Source: Psychromonas sp. 14N.309.X.WAT.B.A12 (lineage in GTDB: Bacteria; Pseudomonadota; Gammaproteobacteria; Enterobacterales; Psychromonadaceae). Taken from it: a DNA stretch of 64,000 nucleotides. The notes under the pieces are model-generated. The model was not told the origin of the DNA, made no database searches, and saw only the letters and a list, made by a program, of their open reading frames with translations. This document shows positions 28,261 through 36,977 of the stretch, piece after piece (positions within the stretch are counted from its first letter, which is position 1; every line of letters starts with the position of its first letter). The position numbers and the translations under genes are program-made. Location: assembly GCF_030397575.1 (NCBI RefSeq), contig NZ_JAPNXS010000001.1:124001-188000 (forward strand). The letters are read 5' to 3'.

Positions 28261-29037
28261 ATGAATTTCGCTCCTTTGATGTTTATAAGTCATGGCTCAC
28301 CGATGTTTGCCATTGACTCTGGCTTAGCTGAAAAGCAACTTGCTAAACAATCGACACATTTTGATCATATACAGGCAATTATTGTTATTTCTGCTCATTG
28401 GATAACCCAAGGAAACTACATTACAACCATTGAACATCCTGAAGTTCTTTACGACTTTAGAGGCTTTCCACAAGCCTTGTATGAGTTACAGTACCCTGCG
28501 TTAGGCTCATCTGTGATTGCAAGTAAAGTGATAACGTTATTGCGTGATAATGGCATTGAATGTAAAGCTGATAATGATCGAGGTTGGGATCATGGCGTTT
28601 GGATCCCATTACGTCATCTTCGACCTGCTGGTGATAAACCTGTTATACAAGTATCTTTGAATGTTGATTATAGTGTTGATAATCTGCAACAACTTGGTGA
28701 AATATTAAAACAACTAAGAAGGCAAAACATTGCGATTATATGTTCTGGTAGTGTTACTCATAATTTATACGAGTTACGCATGACACATGATCTAGTAGCT
28801 GATTATGCACAAGGCTTTCAGGATTGGGTGAGAGAAGCAATAATAAAAAACGATATTACAGCTATTAAGCACCCTGAAACATCAAATTTTTATAGGCAAT
28901 CACATCCAAGCTCAGATCATTATTTACCGTTAATTATCGCATTAGCTGCCAGTGAGCCTAATGAACAGGTTCATGTTTTAAAAAGCCCAATATTGCATCA
29001 TACTATATCCATGGAAAGCTATATTTGGGGGATGTAA
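28261..29037 (+). CDS. DODA-type extradiol ring-cleavage dioxygenase (YgiD-like)
   Basis: A 258-residue class III extradiol dioxygenase-like enzyme related to 4,5-DOPA dioxygenase and E. coli YgiD. Metal-ligand histidines are visible: His11 in FISHGSPMF, His46 in VISAHWI and His167 in SGSVTHN, with WDHGVWIPL (His111) and SSDHYLPL as conserved active-site loops. The ATG at 28261 follows aggaaag; a TTG at 28246 overlaps that site and is unlikely. The physiological substrate is not known. The gene appears monocistronic. Confidence 0.87.
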   Translation: MNFAPLMFISHGSPMFAIDSGLAEKQLAKQSTHFDHIQAIIVISAHWITQGNYITTIEHPEVLYDFRGFPQALYELQYPALGSSVIASKVITLLRDNGIECKADNDRGWDHGVWIPLRHLRPAGDKPVIQVSLNVDYSVDNLQQLGEILKQLRRQNIAIICSGSVTHNLYELRMTHDLVADYAQGFQDWVREAIIKNDITAIKHPETSNFYRQSHPSSDHYLPLIIALAASEPNEQVHVLKSPILHHTISMESYIWGM

Positions 29038-29412
29038 ATCAACAAGTAGGGACCTTTTACTTATTGCCGTTATCGACTAAAAACCTAATGAAATCAGTTA
29101 ACTGTTCCATTATGTAGGAAATTTTCCGTATAAATGTTTAACTTTTGACTAACTGAGATGAGCTTATAAAGCCAATTGCATTGCAGTTGGTAGTTCTATT
29201 CCTTCTCGCACCGACAATAGCGATAATAATAGGTTCTTTTTAGAGGACATATTGATAGCTTTATCTGTTCGTTAATCGTTTTTAGCAAAGCAGGGCTTAA
29301 TTTGGGCTGCTTTATTTAGTCCAACCATAAATAATCTCTTTATTGCCTGCCACTTCATATTTATGATGGAAGTTAATTTCAAGCCTGTGATCAAATTATT
29401 TGAGGAGTATTA
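29038..29412. other. 375-bp intergenic region
   Basis: AT-rich, with no convincing terminator, operator or gene remnant. The promoter of the small membrane gene at 29413 should lie in the last 100 bases. Confidence 0.35.
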
Positions 29413-29673
29413 GTGGATAACAAAAATGAATTTGACCTAGATATAGGACAACGACATATAGCGATACAACGTAGGTACGAAGCTTTAGGTGCATTTAATG
29501 ATCTATTTATTGCCATTTGGTTTTTGATAGGTAGTGTTTTTTTCCTCAACGATGCACTGATTGAAAGTGGCACTTGGCTATTTATTGTTGGTAGTGCTCA
29601 GCTAATTATTAAACCTGTTATTAAGCTATTAAGTTTAGTACACGTTAATAAAATTTTTAAAAAGGCTACTTAG
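29413..29673 (+). CDS. YrhK-like small membrane protein
   Basis: An 86-residue protein with two membrane spans (about residues 30-48 and 55-75) and a short charged N-terminus. The order RRYEALGAFNDLFIAIWFLIGS then WLFIVGSAQLIIKPVI matches the YrhK-like domain, of unknown function. The start is GTG, fixed by gaggag at seven bases. It is convergent with the next gene. Confidence 0.72.
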   Translation: MDNKNEFDLDIGQRHIAIQRRYEALGAFNDLFIAIWFLIGSVFFLNDALIESGTWLFIVGSAQLIIKPVIKLLSLVHVNKIFKKAT

Positions 29674-29696
29674 CTAATACCGTTTGATGTGAGGCA

Positions 29697-30263
29697 TTAC
29701 AAAATGATCTCACGACGACAATCAAGCACTTCAACTCCTAAAAATAAACCTAATATATGCCCATCGTGCATTACTTGAATGAGATCGTTGTGATTTAAAA
29801 TGTTAATGCGTCGGCCATGTTCTGTTAATAGGTTTAATTCATAACAGGCATAGCTGATAGCATGCTTCCGTTGAATCATTTTATTGTTGATTTGCAAAGA
29901 GACAATATGATGCAATTTTACGTTACGATCTTTGTGGTTGTTAAATACACCGGATACTCTATTAAAGGTAGCACGGCTTAAAAAGGGCTGGATTAGCGAT
30001 ATCCCAAAAGTGCCTATCGCAATACCAAAACCTCCAACAAAAATAGCAAGGTCATACTTGGTTGAAATGATCAGCTGGTAAGTGGCTAAGCCTATTAAAA
30101 AAATGCCCACCACAATATAAACGACACAAAACAACATAGCTGTGATAGTTGGGCGTAAATAAGCAATATCGCCATTTATAATAACTTTATGTGATAAAAA
30201 CTTAGGCCCATCTTTGAGCAGGGTTCGGGTTAAATCGACGGTGAAGGTGTCATTCTGGTTCAT
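29697..30263 (-). CDS. uncharacterised two-span membrane protein
   Basis: A 188-residue protein with two membrane spans (about residues 40-65 and 72-92) and a cytosolic C-terminal domain. That domain contains NRVSGVFNNH, a LHHIVSLQI strand, and YELNLLTEHGRRINILNH. This is a pattern of beta-strands like PH or bacterial PH-like modules seen in similar hypothetical proteins. I recognise no named family. It stands alone, with a family B repeat starting about 20 bp upstream of its start codon. Confidence 0.65.
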   Translation of the reverse strand: MNQNDTFTVDLTRTLLKDGPKFLSHKVIINGDIAYLRPTITAMLFCVVYIVVGIFLIGLATYQLIISTKYDLAIFVGGFGIAIGTFGISLIQPFLSRATFNRVSGVFNNHKDRNVKLHHIVSLQINNKMIQRKHAISYACYELNLLTEHGRRINILNHNDLIQVMHDGHILGLFLGVEVLDCRREIIL

Positions 30264-30281
30264 ATACTATCCTTGTATATT

Positions 30282-30512
30282 TATACCAAGCTTACTCATT
30301 AACTGATCTGTTTTGCTTGTTAAAATAATTTATTTTTGGTTGCAAGTTTCGCAAAGCGATAACCATTAAAGAATTAACACCATTTCGCTAATTTTCCAAT
30401 AGGTGGTTAACGAAGTTAATCTTCGAAAGGATCAACTGCATGTTAAACTAATCCATTTTTTCTAGGCAAAATTTAAATTAATTATTCAATATAATTGGTG
30501 TTAACCCTGCTT
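30282..30512. repeat. AT-rich MITE-like repeat, copy 3 (family B)
   Basis: About 230 bp with the same ordered blocks as copies 1 and 2 (attaactgatctgttttgc-tgttaaa; ttgcaagtttcgcaaa; ggcaaaatttaaatt; attcaatata). It also carries an extra 50-base stretch in the middle. The ends are inverted: ttataccaa at the left, ttggtgttaa at the right. Confidence 0.65.
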
Positions 30513-30577
30513 ATTTAGCTTTCTTTTTATAGTGATGATCAATACCAATTCACAGTGTTGGATTAAACATCATATAC

Positions 30578-30605
30578 AAAAAAACTCACCGAAGTGAGTT
30601 TTTTA
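30578..30605 (-). terminator. Rho-independent terminator of the second AGCS symporter
   Basis: The stem actcac/gtgagt with a four-base loop is flanked by A and T runs, so on the minus strand it ends in a run of T. It lies about 45 bp after the stop codon. Confidence 0.85.
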
Positions 30606-30647
30606 TTAAGTGCGACGAGTAGGTCGCATATTTATTTTAAGCTTTGA

Positions 30648-32195
30648 TTATTTTGTATCGTAGCTTTTTATCTCACCTGATTTAACGCGAGCGATAAATG
30701 AATGTAGTTCTTTTTTAACAACCGGCATTAAGAAGTATAGACCGATGATGTTAAAGATAGACATTGCAAAGATAGCTGCGTCAGAGAAGTCAATTACTGC
30801 ACCAAACTGAATAGTTGCACCGATTACAACAAACACACAGAACATAATTTTGAATACTAATTCTGTCCCTTTGCCTTCACCGAATAAGTAAGTCCAAGCT
30901 TTTAATCCGTAGTACGACCATGAGATCATAGTAGAGAAAGCAAACATTACTACTGCTAGTGCTAATAGGTATTTAAATACACCTGCTGTTTCAGTAAACG
31001 AAGCGGCTGTTAGTGTTACACCCGTTAAGCCGCTACCATCAAATGGAGCAACGTTTAAGCCGGCGATAGTAATAACTAATGCAGTCATAGTACAGATAAC
31101 TACTGTATCTACGAATGGTTCTAGTAATGATACTAAACCTTCAGTAACTGGTTCTTTTGTTTTTACTGCTGAGTGGGCAATGGCAGCAGAACCGACACCA
31201 GCTTCATTAGAGAAAGTTGCACGTTTCAAACCTTGGATTAATGCTCCAACAAAACCACCAACAACACCAGCACCTGTGAACGCACCTTCAAAAATAGCTG
31301 CGAATGCTGGACCAACTTGACCGATGTTCACACCAATAACGATTAGTGCCATACCAACGTATAATGCAGCCATCCATGGAACTATTTTTTCAGTTACAGA
31401 AGCAATCGAAGGCATGCCACCAACAATTACTGAGAATACTAATGCAGCTAATACCACACCTGTAATAATACCGTACTCACTTGGTACATCAAATGCGTAA
31501 GTTAACATTGCGTGTGCTTGGTTAGCTTGGAACATGTTACCGCCACCAAGTGAACCTAAAATACACATCAATGCAAAACCAATCGCTAATGCTTTACCTA
31601 AACCACCTAGACCTTTCTCGCCTAAACCTTGGCTCAAGTAATACATTGGGCCACCTGAAACGGCACCTGATGGTAAAATTGTTCTGTATTTAACACCTAG
31701 CGTACATTCACAGAATTTAGAAGCCATACCTAATAGGCCACATAGGATCATCCAGAATGTTGCCCCTGGGCCACCGATAGCAAGTGCTGCACCTACACCT
31801 GCGATGTTACCTAAACCAACCGTACCAGATAGAGCAGTGGTTAATGCTTGGAAGTGAGATACTTCACCTTCTTCTTTGGAATTAGGATCTGTGTATTTAC
31901 CTTTTACGATATCAATCGCCATGCCTGCACGTCTAAACTGCACAAAACCAAAGTAAAGTGTGAAGATTAATGCTGCTACTAAAAGCCAGCCTACAATTAA
32001 TGGGAAATTAGCTTCGCCTACTGGAACGCTTTTGAAGATCAAGCCAACAAACCAGCCTGTGTAATCATTGAAAAATCCGTCAACAGTTTCACTGAAGCTT
32101 GCAATGGTTTGACTAAATGAACCGGCCTCATCAGCAAAAGCTGTTGTGCTAAATGCTAATAAAAGGACAGATAAGAGATTGCGTGTTTTATTCAT
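30648..32195 (-). CDS. AGCS-family sodium:amino acid symporter with N-terminal signal-like segment
   Basis: A 515-residue member of the alanine/glycine:cation symporter family, divergent from the paralogue at 285-1781. It has the GTVGLGNIAGVGAALAIGGPGATFWM core near residue 125 and the NEAGVGSAAIAHSAVKT segment near residue 330. Unlike the other copy it begins with a cleavable-looking signal peptide (residues 1-21, ending AFA) and a short periplasmic stretch. Ribosome site aaggaa is good. The long upstream region has a CRP-like site. Substrate specificity cannot be read. Confidence 0.92.
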   Translation of the reverse strand: MNKTRNLLSVLLLAFSTTAFADEAGSFSQTIASFSETVDGFFNDYTGWFVGLIFKSVPVGEANFPLIVGWLLVAALIFTLYFGFVQFRRAGMAIDIVKGKYTDPNSKEEGEVSHFQALTTALSGTVGLGNIAGVGAALAIGGPGATFWMILCGLLGMASKFCECTLGVKYRTILPSGAVSGGPMYYLSQGLGEKGLGGLGKALAIGFALMCILGSLGGGNMFQANQAHAMLTYAFDVPSEYGIITGVVLAALVFSVIVGGMPSIASVTEKIVPWMAALYVGMALIVIGVNIGQVGPAFAAIFEGAFTGAGVVGGFVGALIQGLKRATFSNEAGVGSAAIAHSAVKTKEPVTEGLVSLLEPFVDTVVICTMTALVITIAGLNVAPFDGSGLTGVTLTAASFTETAGVFKYLLALAVVMFAFSTMISWSYYGLKAWTYLFGEGKGTELVFKIMFCVFVVIGATIQFGAVIDFSDAAIFAMSIFNIIGLYFLMPVVKKELHSFIARVKSGEIKSYDTK

Positions 32196-32789
32196 ATTTA
32201 CTTCCTTGTGGTTTTATTGTTTTAAAACAAATCCTTGTTCTTCTTAATAGTGTAAGTGCTTTTGTTCAGTTTCATTAACTAAAATTCAAGTTCTTTAATC
32301 GCCTAAATAGTTTTTTATGCTGTTATATTTAAAATATTAGAATAAAAAACTAAATCATTAAAACTGATAAGCGAAACTGACTTAATTTAACTTGCTATAA
32401 AGTAGATCATATTTAAGTGTTATAAGTTTACTCCTTTTTAATCATACGAGTTTTTATTGAATATTATGTGATATAGATCACGCGGATGTACTAGAGGTTG
32501 TTGTTATTTATTCAAAATATTTTTATTAGTTAATTATCGTTTATTAATTAATCACTCGTAAACTTTCTAAGCAATCTATTCGTATTACCAAAGGATGTGC
32601 AAACATCTAAGACCTTAATATTTTTTATAAATGCAAATAATACGAGGTTATGAATCGTCATTTTTAACTTAATAACAAAGAGAGGGTTGAACTTTAGTAT
32701 CGCTTCTATGCTATAAGAGATATAGAAACTTTTTACTCAAACAAAAGATAGTTTAATAATAGTAAGTAGCCAATTTCAAAGGGAGTATT
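32196..32789. other. 594-bp divergent regulatory region
   Basis: Very AT-rich. It separates the symporter and a lipoprotein gene that point away from each other. A strong CRP-like site lies at 32467-32482; nothing else stands out. No riboswitch-like structure was recognised, and I looked specifically for glycine-type aptamers. Confidence 0.45.
32467..32482. promoter_or_regulatory. CRP/FNR-type binding site
   Basis: The sequence tgtgatatagatcacg matches the CRP consensus TGTGA-N6-TCACA in nine of ten half-site bases, with the favoured central TAGA. It lies 272 bp upstream of the symporter start and 308 bp upstream of the lipoprotein start, so it could serve either. Carbon-source control of amino acid uptake is the simplest reading. 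Confidence 0.6.
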
Positions 32790-33200
32790 ATGAAAGTTAA
32801 TATACAAAAGAGTATTGCATTGCTATTGATAGTAGGTTTGAGTATTCAACTTTCTGGTTGTGGCACAATCCTCAAACCAGAAAGGAAAGGGCAAAGTGCT
32901 GGTCAACTCGATGCTAGTATCGTTGCATTAAATGCCATTGGCTTATTATTTTTTCTCGTTCCGGGGGTGATTGCTTTTGCTGTTGACTTCAATAATGGCA
33001 CTATTTATCTACCGGGTGGTTCAGCTTCTAACGGGCTAGATAATAATAACCTAGTTAAAATTGAAGGCGAAGTAACTAACGAGAAGATTCAACAAGCTAT
33101 TTTTGAGCATACTGGAAAACAAGTTGATTTAAATGATGATGGTATTCAAACCATTGCTAATACTGGTGGCGATATTAATGGCCAATTAGCCTCGATGTAA
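32790..33200 (+). CDS. small envelope lipoprotein
   Basis: A 136-residue predicted lipoprotein. The signal peptide ends in the lipobox LSGC at residue 24. The mature part begins GTILKPERKGQ, has a hydrophobic segment (residues 50-65, GLLFFLVPGVIAFAVDF) followed by NGTIYLP, then a hydrophilic tail. That pattern recalls short YceK/YidQ-like lipoproteins, but I do not assign a family. Ribosome site aaagggag. It is convergent with the PEP-CTERM gene. Confidence 0.72.
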   Translation: MKVNIQKSIALLLIVGLSIQLSGCGTILKPERKGQSAGQLDASIVALNAIGLLFFLVPGVIAFAVDFNNGTIYLPGGSASNGLDNNNLVKIEGEVTNEKIQQAIFEHTGKQVDLNDDGIQTIANTGGDINGQLASM

Positions 33201-33210
33201 CGGCGCAAAT

Positions 33211-33252
33211 AATCCACCAATCGCACCTATTAATTGCTGCGGTTGGTGGATT
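33211..33252. terminator. hairpin between convergent lipoprotein and PEP-CTERM genes
   Basis: Arms aatccaccaa/ttggtggatt, with further pairing tcgca/tgcg inside, lie between two facing stop codons. It is GC-richer than its surroundings but has no T run. Confidence 0.55.
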
Positions 33253-33263
33253 CATAGAAATTG

Positions 33264-33803
33264 TTAACCTTGCTCTCTTTTTCTCAGTTTAACTAATCCA
33301 AGTAAACCTAATCCCAATAAGCCGATTTGTAGTGGCTCTGGTACGGAAGTCGTTTCCGTAAAAGAGATGCTTCCAGATAGTTGGTTAATTGTACCGCAAC
33401 AATTTACGTCTGAGCTTGCATCAAAAGAGAAATTCAGAAAGCCATCGCTGATTAGTGATGAGAAAATAGATTCAGAGATAGTAGCGACTCCTGTTGATGT
33501 TGATACTGATTGATTACCGGTATCATTAGTAAAATCAAATAGATCATTACCGCTATCACCATCTAGAATACGTCCTAAGCTAAACCCATCTAATAGTAAA
33601 TCTGCATACTCATAGCTTGAATTAAAGTCCCCATTAACATTTAACGTAAAAATAGCATCACCTGTAATAGTGGTAGGTGTAATCACGTTATCGTAAGTAA
33701 TAAGTGCACCACTATTACTTGCGCTAGTTGGCTCAAAGGTTATTAATGCGGCATTGCAGTTAACTGCAAACAATAATGCTGCTAAACCGATAATTTTTTT
33801 CAT
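33264..33803 (-). CDS. PEP-CTERM sorting-signal exported protein
   Basis: A 179-residue secreted protein with a signal peptide (residues 1-18, ending NCNA). The body is Ser/Thr/Asp-rich and beta-like, with a conserved FTLNVNGDFN stretch. The C-terminus has the full PEP-CTERM layout: VPEP motif, hydrophobic span LLGLGLLGLV and basic end KLRKREQG. Such proteins are processed by an exosortase and delivered to the cell surface. The start at 33803 follows aaggac; upstream in-frame codons have no family sequence. No exosortase lies in this window. Confidence 0.82.
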   Translation of the reverse strand: MKKIIGLAALLFAVNCNAALITFEPTSASNSGALITYDNVITPTTITGDAIFTLNVNGDFNSSYEYADLLLDGFSLGRILDGDSGNDLFDFTNDTGNQSVSTSTGVATISESIFSSLISDGFLNFSFDASSDVNCCGTINQLSGSISFTETTSVPEPLQIGLLGLGLLGLVKLRKREQG

Positions 33804-34333
33804 TTTAAAAGTCCTTTTTAAATTGAGAATAATGTTAAGCGCTATTATCAATAGCAGTTCAGGAAAAGCAAATAACATACCACATCTTAAGTTACTGTTA
33901 TTTATGGCTTTATTGGTAATTATATTTTTAGTGTAAATTTTACCGACATTAAATTTTATCGTGTTTTATTAGTTTAAGGTTTATAAAAAACACCTCTCAA
34001 GGGTTATATCTAAAGGGGGAGAGACATTAAAATTGTTGTTAATCTAATCTATTGATTTAATTGGGTAATGTTATTTTGTGTAATTTTTTCCGACACCAGA
34101 TGCTTAGCACATGACTAAATCTACATTTTATTTATGTTAAACCTTAGAAGTATTTCCGCTCTGTTTTGGTGCGATTTTCACTTGTATTGGTAATAAAACT
34201 CCTATTTCACATTAGAAATTTTTCTGTTATTTAATAAATTTATTATAAATCAATGACTTATTTTTTTTGGCACTTTTTGTGCTTTGGTTAAGTGTAAGTT
34301 ATTGTTTTTAAATTAATCTAAGGAAAGATAGCT
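33804..34333. other. 530-bp divergent intergenic region
   Basis: AT-rich region between the PEP-CTERM gene and the FNT channel gene. It must carry both promoters. I looked for an FNR box upstream of the channel gene and found only half matches. Confidence 0.35.
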
Positions 34334-35146
34334 ATGTCGTATTTAGAGCCAAGTGAATTTGTTACCAAAATGGTTGATGCAGGTGAATCTAAAGTTTATA
34401 TGTCAACAAAGGACACGTTAATTAGGGCTTTTATGGCGGGGGCTATTTTAGCCTTAGCTGCCGTCTTTGCGATTACTGTTGCCACAAAAACCGGTAGTGC
34501 GATTCTCGGGGCCTGCCTATTCCCAGTTGGATTTATCATGTTGTATCTTATGAAGTTCGATCTGCTCACCGGAGTATTTACCTTGGTACCTCTCTCGTTA
34601 CTGGATAAACGCCCTGGTGTTACCTTTGCAGGGGTGATGCGTAACTGGGGGTTAGTATTTATTGGTAATTTCTTTGGTGCCATTACGGTTGCGTTTTTAA
34701 TGTCATTTATTCTAACGCTAGGTTACGCCACGGACGGTGGTGCGATTGCAGCAAAAGTCGCGACTATTGGTGAGTCAAGAACCTTAGGCTACCAAGCACA
34801 TGGAGCAGGTGGTTGGTTCACTATTTTTATTCGCGGCATGTTATGTAACTGGATGGTATCAATGGGAGTAGTGGGGGCGATGATCTCTACTTCAGCTGGT
34901 AGTAAAATGGCAGCTATGTGGATGCCGATCATGTTGTTCTTTTACATGGGCTTTGAGCACTCTATCGTGAATATGTTTCTATTTCCTTTTTCGATGATTA
35001 TGGGGGGCGACTTTACAGTAACTGATTATCTGTTATGGAATGAGTTACCAACTGTGCTAGGTAATTTAGTAGGTGGTTTATGTTTAGTGGGTTTACCACT
35101 TTACTACACGCATGTTAAAACTTCTGCAGAACGTAAAATTCGTTAA
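34334..35146 (+). CDS. formate/nitrite transporter (FNT) family channel
   Basis: A 270-residue pentameric anion channel of the FocA/NirC family, with six membrane spans. Family sequence is visible: GAILALAAVFAITVATKTGSAILGACLFPVGFIM (helices 1-2), NWGLVFIGNFFGA near residue 100, and FIRGMLCNWMVSMGV near residue 165 with the conserved asparagine. The pore residues fit a formate or nitrite carrier. The stop codon is followed after only 39 bp by the phosphatase/kinase gene, so the two form a likely operon. No nitrite reductase or formate lyase gene lies nearby to tell which ion it moves. Confidence 0.9.
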   Translation: MSYLEPSEFVTKMVDAGESKVYMSTKDTLIRAFMAGAILALAAVFAITVATKTGSAILGACLFPVGFIMLYLMKFDLLTGVFTLVPLSLLDKRPGVTFAGVMRNWGLVFIGNFFGAITVAFLMSFILTLGYATDGGAIAAKVATIGESRTLGYQAHGAGGWFTIFIRGMLCNWMVSMGVVGAMISTSAGSKMAAMWMPIMLFFYMGFEHSIVNMFLFPFSMIMGGDFTVTDYLLWNELPTVLGNLVGGLCLVGLPLYYTHVKTSAERKIR

Positions 35147-35185
35147 TTGTTAAGGACTTTGGAGCATTTAATACGAGGAGGTACA

Positions 35186-36895
35186 GTGAGTTTACCATTG
35201 AGTGTTTCTATTGGTAGTGCAACCGATAAAGGTATCAAATCGATTAATCAAGATTATATTGGTTACCGTGTACCCAAAGAGCCTTTATTAAGTACGAAAG
35301 GTATTGTACTCGCTATGGCTGATGGCATTAGCTCTAGCCAAGTGAGTCAAATAGCCAGTGAAACCGCAGTGTCTAATTTTTTGTCTGACTACTATTGCAC
35401 TGCTGATACGTGGTCAGTAAAAAGCGCTGGGCAAACTGTACTTAAATCCATTAACTCTTGGTTACATGCACAAACTTTAGATAGCCCCAATCGTTTTGAT
35501 AAAAACAAGGGCTATGTTTGTACTTTTACCGCGCTAGTGTTGAAGTCAAATACTGCGCATATATTTCATTCAGGCGATAGTCGTATCTATCGTCTAGTTG
35601 GCAGCAGTCTAGAACAATTAACAGAAGATCATCGATTACACGTATCAGATGATGTTAGTTATCTGACTCGTGCTTTAGGTATTGATAAAACTTTACCTAT
35701 TGATTATTCAAGTTTATCAATAGAAAAAGATGATTTATTTATGCTGGCAACAGATGGCGTGTTTGAGTTTATTGATGAACGCAGGATATCGACAATTGTA
35801 AATAATAAAGAAACTTTAGAGGAAGCAGCAGAAGATATTATTGTGGAGGCTATGGCTGCGGGAAGTGACGATAATTTAAGTATTCAACTTGTAAGAATTA
35901 ATAGTACGTCCGATTATCAATTAGATGAAGTACATCATTTAACACAGTTACCTATGCCACCACATTTAGCACCAAGAATGCATTTTGATGGTTATGAAAT
36001 TTTACGAGAACTCTATATAAGTAGTCGCAGCCATGTTTTTCTAGCAAAAGATCTTACTAGTCATGCATATGTAGTGATTAAAATACCTTCAATTGACATG
36101 CGTAGTGATGAGCAATACCTTGAACATTTTATGTTAGAGCAGTGGGTTGCAAAGCGTATTAATAACCCACACGTTGCCAAAGCGATTATACCAAATCGTA
36201 AACAAAACTTTGTGTATTTGGTGAGTGAATATATAGATGGGATTTCGCTCAACCAATGGATGATCGATAACCCTAATCCTAGTTTAGAACAAGTTCGTAT
36301 TATTATTGAGCAAGTCGTGAAAGGGGTACAAGCATTCCATCGACAGGAGATGATCCATCAAGACTTACGCCCGCAAAATATTATGATTGATAGTGATAAT
36401 ACGGTAAAAATTATTGATTTTGGTTCTACTTATATTGCTGGTGTTAGTTATATGGAACATGAGCAAGTGCTGCGCGGTACCATGCGTTATTCCGCACCTG
36501 AGTATTTTTTAGGGGATTGGGGTTCTGCTGCGTCGGATATTTATTCTATTGCAGTGATTACCTACCAGATGCTATCTGGACAGTTTCCTTATAAAGCGGA
36601 TATTGCACAAAGTAGAAGTTTATCGGCACAGCGAAAATTGCCTTATCGAAGCATTATTAATGCAGATTCAGAATTACCTTTGTGGGTTGATGACACTTTA
36701 CAACGTGCGTTACAAATAGAGCCTAAAAATCGTTATAAAGTGCTTTCTGAATTTATGTACGATTTAAGGCATCCAAGTAAACAATTTTTAGCAAAAGCAC
36801 GTGCTCCTTTAATAGAGCGGCAACCCGTTGTTTTTTGGCAAGGTATGAGTGTGCTGCTGTTGTGTATTATTGTTGGATTATTATTAACCAGATAA
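35186..36895 (+). CDS. bifunctional PP2C-type phosphatase / Ser-Thr protein kinase, membrane-anchored
   Basis: A 569-residue fusion. Residues 1-240 are a PP2C phosphatase with its metal-binding aspartates in NQDYIG (Asp23), MADGIS (Asp46), ATDGVFE (Asp190) and GSDDNLS (Asp228/229). Residues 270-540 are a Hanks-type kinase: Lys299 in VIKIPS, HQDLRPQN (391-398, catalytic Asp393), DFG at 411-413 and an activation segment with RYSAPEYFLG. The glycine loop is degenerate (LYISSRSHVFLA). A single span at the C-terminus (about 545-568) anchors it. GTG 35186 follows a perfect gaggagg; an earlier TTG is unlikely. Cotranscription with the FNT channel suggests it controls transport or a linked pathway. 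Confidence 0.9.
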   Translation: MSLPLSVSIGSATDKGIKSINQDYIGYRVPKEPLLSTKGIVLAMADGISSSQVSQIASETAVSNFLSDYYCTADTWSVKSAGQTVLKSINSWLHAQTLDSPNRFDKNKGYVCTFTALVLKSNTAHIFHSGDSRIYRLVGSSLEQLTEDHRLHVSDDVSYLTRALGIDKTLPIDYSSLSIEKDDLFMLATDGVFEFIDERRISTIVNNKETLEEAAEDIIVEAMAAGSDDNLSIQLVRINSTSDYQLDEVHHLTQLPMPPHLAPRMHFDGYEILRELYISSRSHVFLAKDLTSHAYVVIKIPSIDMRSDEQYLEHFMLEQWVAKRINNPHVAKAIIPNRKQNFVYLVSEYIDGISLNQWMIDNPNPSLEQVRIIIEQVVKGVQAFHRQEMIHQDLRPQNIMIDSDNTVKIIDFGSTYIAGVSYMEHEQVLRGTMRYSAPEYFLGDWGSAASDIYSIAVITYQMLSGQFPYKADIAQSRSLSAQRKLPYRSIINADSELPLWVDDTLQRALQIEPKNRYKVLSEFMYDLRHPSKQFLAKARAPLIERQPVVFWQGMSVLLLCIIVGLLLTR

Positions 36896-36977
36896 TAAGT
36901 CTTAATGTTCTTCAAATACGCCCTTAAATGTTGACTTTAGCCTATGAATATGAACCTAATTAAGAGAGAGTTTCCTG

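Noticed and set aside
32196-32789. Glycine riboswitch before the AGCS symporter
   Set aside because: The region is too AT-poor in structure-forming GC blocks; no aptamer-like conserved core was found.
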